Positions 32,808 to 45,210 of a DNA stretch of 64,000 nt are shown piece by piece. This DNA comes from Talinum fruticosum (Eukaryota > Streptophyta > Magnoliopsida > Caryophyllales > Talinaceae): the NCBI GenBank assembly GCA_021018815.1, contig JAITYX010000045.1, positions 4,092,001-4,156,000 on the forward strand. The letters run 5' to 3'. The position numbers and the translations under genes were made by a program. Each line of letters opens with the position of its first letter. The first letter of the stretch is position 1. The notes below the pieces were generated by a model. The model did no database searches and was not told where the DNA came from. It saw only the letters and a program-made list of their open reading frames with translations.

Positions 32808-33766
32808 TTCAATAAAAAATGTAGCATCAGATCCCAACTTAGGTAAAGTAAAACATGAATATTTATGACTCCTAATAGGATAAAAAATTAAAAAAATCGT
32901 TCAAGGTTCTCTCATGTAATCCAAATTTAGTCATTTTCTCTTCTTTAGATTTTCTAACTCAACAACTCATGCATTAAACAACCCCACAAATATTTTTGGT
33001 CTTTTTAATTTTCTGATTTTTTTCTTTTTTCTTTTTATCAAAACAAAAAAAACTAAAACAAAACTAAAACACAATAAACAAAGTAGAAAAACAAACTAAT
33101 AAAAACAATAACTAAAATCAGAAAAATATAAGTCAAAAATTCAGGAAAATCCAAGGATTAAACACATATATTTTTTATTCAATTTTTTGGACCTAATTAA
33201 TGCAGAAAATTAAAACAGAAACATACTGAAAAATATAAAAACTGCACCTAATTAACTTCTAAAAATTACAGAAAATTCTGAAAGTTCCAAAAAATGCACA
33301 AAAATTCCCCTAAACTCTAAACAACCGTAGAAACATGCAAAAATTGTCAGAACACAAAACCAAAACAAAATGGATTCAAGAAAAATCAGAACATAAAATC
33401 AGAAATAAAAACTCTACACAGAAATTTTCTACACAAAATTTCCTCTCTGTTTCCTCCACTGCACAAACAGAATTCAGCAACAAATTTTTTTTCTGGAAAG
33501 CATCAAAACAATTAAAATCAAAACCTAAACAACAGAAAAAAAGACTAATAATAAAATAGACTCACAATTTTCTGGTTTAACTTGAAAATTAAAATTCACA
33601 CAAAAAAATAAAGCAAAAAAATCAAAAATAGAAACGGGAAAAAGGAAAACAGAATGCGACTCATGTTGACACAGAAAACAGAAAAATAATAGTGCTAACA
33701 CAACTCAAATCAAGAACAAAAAACAGACTCAAACAAAAATTAAGACATGATTTGCAAACTAATCTT
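32808..33766 (-). mobile_element. Partial interior of Gypsy copy B
   Basis: Matches the 5' interior of copy A: the stretch GATCCCAACTTAGG...CATGAA at 32,829 matches 27,611, and AACAACCC...AATATTTTTGG at 32,977 matches 27,804. It abuts LTR A directly at 32,807/32,808 and LTR B at about 33,766. The PBS and the first bases of LTR B are missing: sequence equivalent to 28,159-28,208 of copy A is absent at about 33,762. It holds only leader and gag-start sequence and no gene. Confidence 0.65.
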
Positions 33767-34890
33767 TTAGGGAATACGGGGACCTAAATCAAAATCAGAT
33801 TACTGAACCATAGGGATGGACCTAAATCAAAATCAGATTGCTGAACGATACTAAAACATTTAAATCACTTACCTAATCACTTAAAACTTGAACTAACATA
33901 AATAAAAAATCGAACCTACACAACTCTTCACCAAATCACCAATTCGACAGTAAACTAATCAGAAACTTAACTTACAACCATTCAATAATTCATACCAACT
34001 AACATTCAATCAAAAACTAAAACTGAAAATCAACAACTCAAAATGCAAGAATCACATTGCAATAAATTACATATAAAAAGGAAAATTGAACAACAGAAAT
34101 TAAAAAGGAAGAACTATACCAAAATCCAAATGACTTCAATCCCAAAATTACACTTGACTTGTTTACGAAATGATTAACTACTACTCTAAACTAAAACCTA
34201 AAACTAAAATTTTGAGAACTAAGAACTAAAAATTGAAGCAAGAAAACGGAAGTATGAAAGACTAAAAACTGAAAACATGGACCTTGGCGGGGCCCCAGTC
34301 TATCACACCTTCGCCCACCGCCGTCCACCTCCTTCGTCTCTGCTCTGTCTTGCTTTTAAATGCTTCCTCTTACCCTCGCTCGCTCATGCCCTCATCGTGC
34401 TCCACCTTGGGATAGTGTCCTAGTAGAATTCTGGTAGCTAGGGTTCGGGTCTGGTGCCGTGAAGGCAGAGAGTGAGAGAGCGAGAGTTAGATAGGAAGAA
34501 GGTATCTGCAATGGTTGAGGCGAGAGGAAGAGAGGAAGACGATGGGCGTGAGGAGAGTACGGTTTTAGGGCTAGGGTTTTCTAGGGTTTTCTGGGCGGAT
34601 GAACGAAGAAGGAGAGGAAGATGAGGTCCTAGGGTTTCAGGGCAGCAGTACGGTAACGAAGAGCTAGAGGGAAGACAGGGAGGAACAGGATGATGGGGTT
34701 TTGGGATTAGGGTTTTGGGAAGTAAAAGGACCGAATGAAAGAAAGGGAGAAGGTTAGGCTTTGTTAGCTTTGGGCTTCAGCAGAGGCAAGTAAGGCAAGG
34801 GGAGAGATTTAAGTGAGGGAGAGGCTAGGGGTCACGTGTGCCGAAAAGGGAAAGAGAATGGGCTCGATTTGGGAAAATTATATAATATAT

Positions 34891-34918
34891 CCGTATGTAT
34901 ATTTTAATATACATACGG
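34891..34918. other. Left-end hairpin of the MULE
   Basis: CCGTATGTATATT, two T, AATATACATACGG: a perfect inverted repeat with 13-base arms, 18 bases inside the inferred left end of the MULE. Confidence 0.7.
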
Positions 34919-35265
34919 CTGCGCACGCGACCTTCAATTAGTAAAACACCTACGGCTTCCTCCGCGCTCTCGGCTTTCTCTCTCCTCTTATTTCTCTCTC
35001 CTCTCATTTCACTTTCTTCTTCGATCGGTGGAACGCTTCTCCGACTCTCGCCGGTAAGAATTGTGCCCTAATTTCTTCTTCACTTCGTCTCTCAAGGTTT
35101 CGCGTGCTCATTCCAGCTCGATTTCTTGTTTATCTCTTTCGTAAGTTCCAATTTCTTTGTATTTGGAGATGATCTTTTTAGTTTTCGAAGGTTTAGTTTC
35201 GTTCATCGTTTTAGGCTCAATTTTGCGGTTGTTTTTCATCTCTAATTTGTAGCTTGCCGCATAAG

Positions 35266-38200
35266 ATGGATGTACCCGGGCCTTCTTCTCCAAAATACTC
35301 AAACGAGGTAAGGGATTTTTGAATTTTTATAGTTGTTCGATTTCACTTTCATTGTTCTCTGTTTTCAATTTTATATTCTAGGGTTTACAACTGGTGAAAA
35401 TATTACTAATTGAGTCTATGAAATTACCTGTTGTGATTCTAGGGTTCTAATTTGTTTGATTTTCATTTTTATTATTCTATTTCATTATTAAATTTGCCTA
35501 CCATTGGGGATCACACTTCCTATACACGGCACATGTATCTATTCATCAATTCAACTATTTGATGTCATTTGAGGTATATCCGTACTTGTGTGGCCGAGAA
35601 TGGGCATCACTATCGATAATGACCTTTTGCTAGGATTTGTGAAATTTTGGTCTTGATGTTTAGTATCCCATTGTGAGTTGTGTGCGACAATTGTTCTGTT
35701 CCGGTGACTGAAAAAATAGACTAGTTTATCACAAATTGTATAATTACGTATATAATTTCTGGTGTAGCATTGGGAAATTTCGAATGGCTTTTGGAGGAGG
35801 AACATGCGGTCCTCCAAAGTTTTGAAATGTATGAAACCTAGAAGAGGTTGCTATGGTCGTAGTATTTGAACTTTGTGAGTTTGTGTTATCCGGTCGATGC
35901 ACTTGTCTAGAGATATACTTTGGCAAAATTGATATGAGATCCGAAACCCGAAGTAGGCAAACCACTAACCCCAATTTGGCCTCGAAACCAAAAATGACCC
36001 AACCGAACTCGTAGGAATTTTTTTTCATTTCTTTATCGAAAGCTTTGCAAAACTTACCAAAGCCGAAACCCCAATTGCTACCCACTGGGCTTCGAAGCAT
36101 AATGTGGTGTCCTTATGTTTGGAAGAGTTTGTAACAACTTGAAGTGAACTGTGTGCCAGTATTAGTGTTATTGTCATTAAGATGGGCTAGCAAAGCAATG
36201 AGTATAGTATTTGTTTATAACTCGCAATTTTTTTGGCTGCGGACATTTTCAAAGTTTTGCTTCGAGTATCCTAAGTCCAAATGCATTTTTAGCAAGAATG
36301 CCCTTGCATCCCTTAATCTGGAATGTGGATAAGCGCTTAGTTCACAAATTTGGTTTAATTCTCGCTTTAGATTGCTTGTCCCTGGAATGCACCGGGGGGT
36401 AGATTATGGCGCTTTCTTGGTAACTATGTCCTAAACCACTATCGTGTCAAGTTTATGGCATTTGAAATGGTGGTAGGCCATAATGATAAACTATCAAGTG
36501 AATGGTAGAGTACGGAAATGAATATTTTGGGTAATCCATTATGAAATAATAAATTATTATAAGAGCTTATATCCCGCCTCCCATGATGTGTGCATGCGAG
36601 TGGGATATGGCTGGAATAATTCTGGTTGTATACGTCGTTCTTTAGTGTGTCTCTGCAGACCTTGGTCATCTAATTTAATTTGGGTCCGATTTCCTGAGAA
36701 ACCTCTCATCATATACCCCTTCTCTTGAAAACTAAAATAAATGTTCTCTCATTGGATATACACAACAATTGAAAGAGAAACTATGTGGGATTTGTTGTTA
36801 ATGTTGCTCGAACAAGGAGATTAAACTTTTTACTTGGGATTATTGGTATTGTTGATTGCACTTCCTTCTTGGCTTGAAAACATAGTTCTGATTTTGCATA
36901 CGGGATGAATGGTATTGTTGATTTCATCGTCTGTTCGAAACATAATTTCATGAAAAATTTATGCTCTAACTTGGTTGATACGTCATCTTGCTGATGAATA
37001 CTAATTGAAAAGGGAAGAAGGTCATGTAGGGGCTTTCAAATTTCTTTATGGTCTACGCTAATCTCATTGATAAGAAAAACTAGGATACATGCAGCTTAAG
37101 TCAACTTCTATCCTAAAATCAATTGGCGATAGGTAGATCCTATATCCTAATTTATTTGAGTGCTTTGTAACTTGTGACTCACATTTTCTTGAGCCACCGA
37201 AAACAACGCACTCGGGTAAATTGGGATGGATAGAGCTTCTTAGTCTTGTTTTCTCCTCTTGGAACTCACATGAGTTCTTTTTACTTGGGCAATCATGGAC
37301 AGATTACAACATTATCATTTGTAAACTCTTGATGAGTCTTGTTTTCTCCTTTTGTCATTTGCAGGGTACCTTTTCTATTTTTCAGGGTTATATATTTTCT
37401 GTTATCCTATTAGCTTATTAAAGGTTGTTGTTTTCTTTCTTATGATAATAGCATGAGGAAAAAGCGAGTCAAGACTGTTGCACGTAAGAAATATAAAAGA
37501 ACTCGTTCAGAAGTTTCACAGCAAGAAACTAATAATCTTGGTACGTTTAATTGCTATTTAATTTAATTTACTCTTTTAAATACTTTTTTATTAAGATTGT
37601 AATCAATCTTTATTGGTTGTTTAGGTGATAAAGATGTGTCCGGTATGGAACATGATCCTATCAAACTCAAGAGAAGAATGTCTCCTACTTCTTAAGTTAG
37701 CTTTCTTTCAAATGTATCGGTGGAACAAAACAGAGATATTATTGAGCTGGGTTTTGATTCTTTATTTAGTTTGAAAATGGATGCAATTCCATCAAGGCTA
37801 TCTAGATGGCTTGTTGAAAACTTTGACACTTGTAGACGATAATTGAAGTTGGAAAATGATGAATTGATCATTAGAGAAGAAGATGTGTATTTGACATTAG
37901 GCTTTCAAAGGGGACCTAAAGACGTTGAAGAGGCGAAAAAGAATGAACCAACTTTTTATAAGGAATATCTTAATCAGTGGAAGAGTCAATGGGATGGGAA
38001 ATTTCCATCGACATATCAACTTCTTGAAAATTGAAACATCAAAGGTAAGGGGGTGATGATTTTAAGAGGAACTTTGTTGTTTATGTGGTTACTTGCATTA
38101 TTAAGGGACATCAAAGTCTAAAGGTTAATCATCTTGTGCTGAAAAGTGTTTTCAATTTGCCAGAGGTGAAGAACTTGAATTGGTGTAAATATACATTGGA

Positions 38201-40888
38201 TAGTTTGGTTAAGTGTACGGACACATGGAAGTTGAAACCAAATGGAATATTTAGAGGTCCAATTCTATTCTTGATGGTAAATACTCTAATTCATATAAAT
38301 TTTTAGAGTACAATATTTTTTTATCGTAGAAATTTATGTTCTAATGATCTGTTTTCTTCTTTATCTTAAATTATAGCTTTGCTTGTGTGGATCGTGTCTT
38401 CTTCAAAACAAGAGTGATTGGAAGGAGATTTCCTATTTTATCAAATTGGACTAGGAAAGATCTTTTGGACATAATGAATTATGAAATGAAATCTGTTGGG
38501 TGCTTTGGAAAAGGGGTTGTAGATGATAGAATTGGGGTACCGGATTCACGAGAATGTGGCGTTCAAGATCAAGTTGATGAAGAGGTCAGGTCGAAAAAGG
38601 TGTTGACAATGTATCCTCTTTCATGTTATCTTTTTGTCTTTTTTAGTGTACCTTTTCTCATGTGTAGGGTACCTTTTCTCTTCTGCAGGGTCTTTTCTTA
38701 TTTTTTTTTGTAGGCATGCATTCATAAAGTTTCTACGTCCGTGAAGAACTTTTCGAATGCTTTCGTGGATGTTGTTCGATCGGTTGGTGAGGGCGTAGGA
38801 TGTTTCCAGTGAGTTCCGCCATTTCCAAAGTTGAAGGTACTTTGGTGGATGTATTAATTCGAGTGCTCGAAATTGGAAGTTTTTAAGGACGTAGCTGGTC
38901 CATCTACGCAATGTGAAAATCTTCATGGTGGTGAACGTGAAAATCCGATAGAGGAAAACAGGCACCTCCTTTAAGTCAAGATGACAACTTATTTGCGAGA
39001 TGATCAAGGATTTTGGGAGGCTTGCATTGAATTGGCCAAGACTTATGATCGAACTTCGGTCCAGGCAACTTTACACCTCCAAGCTTTGATTTAGGATTTG
39101 ATTTCACCTCATCTCAGCCACCGCCTAATCAACCAAGTCATACGGATGTAGAAGGTCATAATTAACCAAGTCCTGGGGATCCTGGGGTTGCTGAAGGTCA
39201 TAATCAACGAAGTGATGGTGAAGGAGATCCTCGAAGTGGATCGAGTACTCATATACAATGCAGCCCTAGTTGAGCCAAGATATCGGAAGTGTTCAACCAC
39301 CAAGGAAGAAATTGCGAGGGCTTTATTTGAGGTCACCATACATCCAAAGGCACATTGATGCCTTGAAGTCTTTGACCGCGAAAGAGAAGCGCATTTCGAT
39401 TAGGGTTTTCTTCCAATTGATGAAATTCATCTTGAGAGGTAATCTTGTAAGAAGTTTTTATTCTCATAAATTTATTAGATGTTAATTTTTATTTTCAGTG
39501 AAATATTATTTGAGGTCACCATAGATCCAATTTTTTTTCCCAATGAAATATTATTTGCCTATGTACATTTCAAGGTTCCTAGATCGGTAATTAGAACTCT
39601 AGGGTGTGCGGATCATTTGGATCCTAATGTGATTGATTTATTCTCATACTTACTAAATCATTCGGAGAAATTGAAGGGTCCTCAATCACCGTCAAGGTTC
39701 TTTTTGGGTGTACTCCATATGTAAGTAAATTGTTGTTTTTAAGATACTTTAGTTTGTGCTTGCTCTTTGTAGTACATGTTCAATTAATTTAAATGTTATG
39801 ACGTAGATGGAGCTTAAAGGTGGGGGTGACGATAGTGAATATTCCGTGTAGAAGTTTAAATCTTTTGAAAAAGTTATAGATGATGCGATTCAAATCACTT
39901 CCTGGCTTGACATTCTAAAGTCAAATCTGGTAAGATCTTTTTGTATTTACATTTCAGTTGCTTGACTTGACGTTACTTTCATATGATGTTTAAAGTTGTG
40001 TTGATATGTGCAGATATTCTTTCCTATATTCCACAATAGGCGTTACTTTGTTGTGTGTTTCAATTTGTTGAGAAAGAAGGTGGAGATTATAGATAATGTT
40101 TCTCAGAAAAGTGAGAAAAGTCATGGTGATTATAGCATTGTTTACCTCTTGGTAATCTTCTATCTTAATTTTATCCTTTTTTTTTATTTTTGGATTAGAA
40201 CCACCTTATGACATTACAGTTAAAGATTATCTAAGCCATAGTTAAATATTCACTGCATTAGAGAAAATGTTCACTGCATTAGAGAAAAGGTTCACTTCAT
40301 TAGAGAAAAGGTTCACTGCATTGCAAAAAAGATTCACTGTAATAGAAAACATGTCCACTAAAGTTCTATGAAAATTATGCGAAAAATGTACCATAACTAT
40401 ACCATGCTTTTTTTTTTTTTTTTTGCTAGTGTCATTGCTTTTCATAATACTATCATCATTGTATAAATAGAATCCCAAGATCAACAAGTGGTAAAGTTGT
40501 TTCTTTGGCTAGTTTCCAACTCGAACATTTGAAATTGTCATGGACAACTATTGCTTCAGACGAATCATATCATGATTCGGGGATTTATGCAATGCGACAC
40601 ATGGAGACGTACAAGGGAGATCCCGACAAATGGGATGATGGATTTAAGAAATGCATTGTAAGTTGAAATACTTTTTGAGTTTATAAGATGTTATTGATTG
40701 AGTTTCTTATATTTCTTTTTTTCCTTCTACAGGATGCATTGTTGAAGAAATTACGGGCCAAATATTGCTGCAATATCATTGTCAATGATCAAAATGAACT
40801 TTCTTCTTTGAATGAAAATAAGTGTCAAAATTACCAAAATAGAATTATAAAAGAGGTGTCCTTCGAGTGGTTTTTAATTAGAGAATGA
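35266..40888 (+). pseudogene. Ulp1-like (SUMO-protease-type) gene of the MULE, multi-exon and damaged
   Basis: The ATG at 35,266 starts a 14-codon exon (MDVPGPSSPKYSNE) ending at a GTAAGG donor (35,308). A second exon, 37,452-37,540 (basic, KKRVKTVARKKYKRTRSEVS), ends at GTACGT. Exon 3 from 37,625 begins the N-terminal domain common to MULE ULP proteins: IIELGFDSLFSLKMDAIPSR, then EEDVYLTLGFQRGPKDVEEA, NLNWCKYTLDSLVKC, GPILFLM and VDRVFFKTRVIGRRFPILSN (to about 38,450). The C-terminal cysteine-protease fold is at 39,840-40,660: FFPIFHNRRYFVVCFNLL, KVEIIDNV and HDSGIYAMRHMETYKGD. In-frame stops occur (37,694 and 37,840 areas). The catalytic Cys is Ser (codon 40,577-40,579) and the His position seems to be Arg. 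ULP proteins normally cleave SUMO; this one is probably inactive. Confidence 0.72.
40248..40375. repeat. 21-bp minisatellite in the MULE, cluster 1
   Basis: Five tandem copies of a 21-base unit close to GTTCACTGCATTAGAGAAAAG, then CACTAAAGTTCTAT. The same unit and the same closing sequence return at 41,500-41,765. It lies in a presumed intron of the Ulp1-like gene. Confidence 0.8.
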
Positions 40889-41216
40889 GCAGGAAGGTGC
40901 CCCTGCAAGAAGGAGAAGTGGGAGGCTACATGGTAACATCAAGGGTTAGATTAATCTTTCGTTTAGATTTTTTAGGGGTTGTTTTGTTTATTTTAGTAGG
41001 AATTAATCTTGTGTTTTCTATTGGAGCCCGCAATTTATAGCATTCTGCTATTCGTTGGTTTGAGTTGTATTGTATATCATCGAAGCATTTACATTAAGAG
41101 ATGATGTTCAACTTTAATTGTAGAAGGTATATATTTTGGTATATATGTTTTTCATGCTTGTAAAGATTGGTGTATGTGAACTTATGTTTGATTATGAATG
41201 TAAAAGACCTAAGTGA

Positions 41217-41470
41217 ATACTCCGAGTGTGTGGCTCGTTGAGTTGTGTTGTGATACTCCGAGCGTGTGGCTCGTTGAGTTTATGATTGTGTTTCGTGCAG
41301 GGTTAGGGCTTTAAGCCTATGGGATTAGCCATATTACGGAGGAAACTCTGCCGAAATTTCCAGAAAAACCTTCGAAAACCTAGAACCGCACTTCCGCCAA
41401 TCTAAGAAAGGGTTATTAACCCCAAGTTCGAGAACTTAAGCAGCCTTAGGGGTCGAGGGCATCTTATAAA
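41217..41470 (+). mobile_element. LTR fragment of the solo LTR 3 family inside the MULE
   Basis: Reversed, it matches 45,495-45,690 of solo LTR 3: CTCCGAGTGTGTGGCTCGTTG, CATATTACGGAGGAAACTCT and CTTAAGCAGCCTTAGGGG. It lacks both LTR ends. Its first 72 bases are a tandem duplication of a 36-base unit (41,217-41,252 and 41,253-41,288). It sits between the two convergent MULE genes. Confidence 0.75.
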
Positions 41471-41499
41471 ATTAGAAGATTATATAATAAATTTGAAAA

Positions 41500-41765
41500 A
41501 GGTTCACTATAATATTAGAGAAAAGATTCACTGTAATATGGAAAAGGTTCACTGAAATTTAAAAAAGGTTCCCTGCAATTTAGAAAAAGTCACGTCTTAT
41601 GACCTTATAAATCGTAATTAAAGGTTCACTGAAATTTAAAAAAGGTTCCCTGCAATTTAGAAAAAGTCAAGTCTTATGACCTTATAAATCTTAATTAAAG
41701 GTTCACTGCAATAGAGAAAAGGTTCACTGCAATAAAGAAAAAGTACACTAAAGTTCTATAAAAAT
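41500..41765. repeat. Minisatellite cluster 2 in the MULE, with a 77-bp tandem duplication
   Basis: Variants of the AAGGTTCACTGCAATAGAGA unit repeat through this stretch. Within it a 77-base block is duplicated in tandem (41,544-41,620 and 41,621-41,697), each containing GTCTTATGACCTTATAAATC. The closing CACTAAAGTTCTATAAAAAT matches that of cluster 1. The following 41,766-41,985 is AT-rich without a gene. Confidence 0.8.
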
Positions 41766-41985
41766 TGAAAACATCAATGTGTCACAACTAATAAGAGTCA
41801 ATAACAACCAATAATAATCACAATCTATTACCGTGTAAGTTTTTAATAATAACCAATAAATGTACCATTTATGTTTTAATAATATAAAGGTGCTCAAAAA
41901 TGTTCTTCAATATCGACATCTTCAATGATCAATTTGCAATCATCAATGAATTCCATGTATGTTCTTCAACATCCACAACATGTCT

Positions 41986-44900
41986 TCACTCAACTGCTGG
42001 AATGTTTGGGCTTATGTTAAGAGGGCTAATGCTATTTGTGGCTTGCTTTGAAGCATTCTTCTTTCTTGGCTTCACTTGATTGCTCATCTTTTTAGCCATG
42101 CTCACTTTTCTTTTATTTCTTTGCCCTTTCTCCCTTGTCTTATTGGGATTTTGGTCTATTCCTCTTGAGTTTACATTTTCTTCTTCGATCCACAATGGTA
42201 TATTGGGCCAATATCCTTTTCAAGAGCATCCTTGGCCTTTCCAAACAATTCGTCCCAAAAAGCTCTTGTTTTCTCATTTGTGGCAGATGCAATTATGAGG
42301 GTACTAAATTTGCGCAGAGTGCTTGCAACCGCCAAACCGATGACGAAGTGCCGGTAGATTTGCTTGAAACATCTTGCATTATTGTCACCTTCCCAAGCCT
42401 TGATGTTTTTCCTCCATCTATCCAATATATATTTCTCAGGTATCTTCTTGACACAATACATGTTAAATATCCTCAAGATATGGAAGCACAAAATTCCCAT
42501 TTCTTCAAATTTTTGCATGTACAAGAAGCTATTTTATTGACCCAATTGACGTTAACAATGTGGAAAAATTCATCAACTTGTTCCCTCCATACTCTATATA
42601 TTAAACATGAAGCGGTCTCTTGAATTTTGGCCTGTGCACAAGATACTCCTTTTTGTACTCTTGCTGAAATATATGATACACTTCAGCCGTATAAACTTCG
42701 TTGCGTGAATCAATAGATGTACATGGGCAAAACAGGTTTCTGGCCGTCCATCCCAACAATCATAGTCTTTTCCGTTCTCTTTACTTCTCCACTCAGCTAC
42801 CACACCAAGAAAGTTATTATAAAATTCACAAAGATCAGTAGTTGCTTGAAGTCCGCAACAAATTGAGCGATTGGTTGATTCGACCCTCCGGGAAGATAAG
42901 ATGCCTCCGGATAAAAAATCTTTACTAAAAGCCGTACACCAATGATGTCTACTTCTATAAAGCTTCTTGAGCCAATCATTTTCAGCACAATTGTATTCTG
43001 TAATCAACTTGGGAAAATCAAAAGAAAACAAAAGGATTCGGTGAGTGGTGATAAGGCAAATGTTTTTGTTGATCCTTTACTAACTTGCAGGGTATCTTTA
43101 CTCAAATTCAGGGAATCCTTTCTATATGAACGTGTTCTAAGGAATCATTTCAATATAGTATTGTATAGTGAACCTTTACTCTATTTATAGGGTATCAATT
43201 CTATTCTGCAGTGAACTTTTAGTCTTTTGCGAGGTATCTTTTTTACATTAAGATAACAAAATTAATTAATTTGGAAAAGAAGCTACAATGAAGCTCTTAC
43301 CTAGTCCAATAATGATTAAATTCTTCTTCAGTATCACAACCCATGAGTACATGGTTGAATTTGTCTGTGAAATTCTCCCGACATCTCAACATTCTTATAT
43401 GATTCTTTGAATTTTCAATAATATGCCACACACATAGTCTGTGATGTGCTTGCGAAAATACCACTTTGATAGCAGCAGACAATGGAAGGTGCTTGGTCTG
43501 TCATTATAGTCCTAGGATGCTTTCCACCCATTGATTCCAAGAAAGTTTGAAAAAGCCGGATAAATGACTCTATCCTTTCATTCAAAATGAACCCACATCC
43601 AAGCATTATATTCTTATTGTGATGGTTTATTCCAACATACGGTGCACATATCATGTCATATTTGTTGGTCCTGTATGTGGTGTCAAATATAATCACATCT
43701 CTAAAGAGATCATAATCTTCTCTCATCATGCTATCCCTCCAAAAAATGCTAGTAAGCCTTGATCCTTCGCCAAATTCAAAGTCAAAGTAAAAGTTGACAT
43801 CCTCAACTTTCCTTTTCCTCAATATTCCCATTAAAGTGTTACTATCAGTACCGTCCAAGTGCTTTCTTTTATCTGCAGCAAACATATTATATTCATCTCT
43901 CGATGGTAAACCCAAGGGTAGGTGAACCGCCTACCTCCTTCTTCAATAATTTCACGGTAGAAAAACTTTTATTCTATATGATTTCATTAGTTTCAGTAAC
44001 TCTAATTCAGCACTAGTCACTTTTCGTTGAGATTTCATAAAGTGACGTTTGTTTACAATGCAAAATGGATGATTGTGCAGCTTATCATGTCTCACAACAG
44101 TCCACACACCATTTCTGTCTATTGAGAACTGAACCATTGCTTTGCAACTAACTCGTGTGACTTTCTTGACATATGCCCTTTTGTCACCTTCTTCTTCATT
44201 TTTCCCACTTTGTCTCTTACTTCCTTGTTTCGCACAACAATACCTCTTTATAGTTATACCAGTGCCATCTGTTCTGGTGCTGTTATTATGGCGACGAATG
44301 TTGAATCCCACCATTAAACCATAATTGTTATACGGATCATATGCTTCTTGCTCAAAGTTGACCGTTTTCCCCATTAATTCAAATTCAACATTCTCTTTAT
44401 ATAATTTCTCAGTAAGATTTTGATTTTGAGGATCTGCAATTTAGGTTAATAACTTATAAGAGAAATAAAATAGAACAATTTGAATAGGTAAATACTGTTA
44501 TTAGTCGTTTATATTGTTTGTTAATCTAGTGTACCTTTAATGGTTCAGCGAGTGTATCTTTATCAAGCAAATTAGTGTACTTTTTTGTAAAAATTATACG
44601 ATCTTTTTATACCTCGTGATTTAACTTTTAAGAATATTTTCTTTAAGGAATTTTATCAAACATGTAATGTGCAATAATATGAAAACTAACAAATTAACAC
44701 AAGTTACACAAGCAATATAACTTCAGCATGTTCTAATAACTCATATATTTAGCATAAATCATATGTACCTTCACCTGTGGCTGGGATAAATTGGTGTAGT
44801 TCTCTTTCTTCAATTTCTTCTTCCATTGCATCTGGTTCAGGCTGTTGTTCAACTTCTAATTCAGCAGAGTTCGGGTTCTTGTTGAACCTCTAATAATTGT

Positions 44901-45145
44901 AATTCTTCAATTAGTAATAGCTCGCTTCAGCAATTCTATTATCTTCAGAATCCATCAATTGCTACTTGATTAGGGTTTGGTTTACAGCAATTAAGTGTAA
45001 TTTGGAAACCAATTAGAGAAATATTTATCTTCGAGTGTAGTTGGGGGATTGGGCTTTGGAAATCATCGAGTGAGGATTGCTGGAGCATGGTATCGTGGAA
45101 AGCATCGGTGAGGATTGGGCTTTGGAAAATATCAGCGTGGCCCAT
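41986..45145 (-). pseudogene. FAR1-like MULE transposase, multi-exon and frameshifted
   Basis: Read on the minus strand: an acidic leader exon near 45,145-44,780 (PEPDAMEEEIEERELHQF); the FAR1 zinc-finger DNA-binding domain at 44,374-43,952 (DPYNNYGLMVGFNIRRHNNS, RVSCKAMVQFSID and the HNHPF His pair); and the MULE core at 43,915-43,297 with VIIFDTTYRTNKYDM, PRTIMTDQAPSI and HRLCVWHIIENSKNH. A GTAAGA donor follows at about 43,303, then an exon at about 43,015-42,594 (CAENDWLKKLYRSRHHWCTA, FLSGGILSSRRVESTN). The SWIM-type end is at 42,524-42,171 (FEEMGILCFHILRIFNM, VKKIPEKYILDRWRKN); its first Cys pair is not visible. A Lys-rich tail ends near 41,986. The core Asp residues are kept, but there are stops and a frameshift around 43,450. 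It would cut and move the element. Confidence 0.8.
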
Positions 45146-45178
45146 TTATACTTTAGCTATATTATATACCCTATGCAC

Positions 45179-45210
45179 AGTGCAAGGTACACGCGGTTAT
45201 ACCTTGCACT
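45179..45210. other. Right-end hairpin of the MULE
   Basis: AGTGCAAGGTA, ten-base loop, TACCTTGCACT: a perfect inverted repeat with 11-base arms, 14 bases inside the inferred right end. It mirrors the hairpin at 34,891 but is unrelated in sequence. Confidence 0.7.

Noticed and set aside
35266..40888. A host SUMO-protease gene
   Set aside because: The N-terminal blocks are those of MULE-carried ULP proteins. The gene lies inside the flank repeats of the MULE, beside its transposase, and carries stops and active-site changes.
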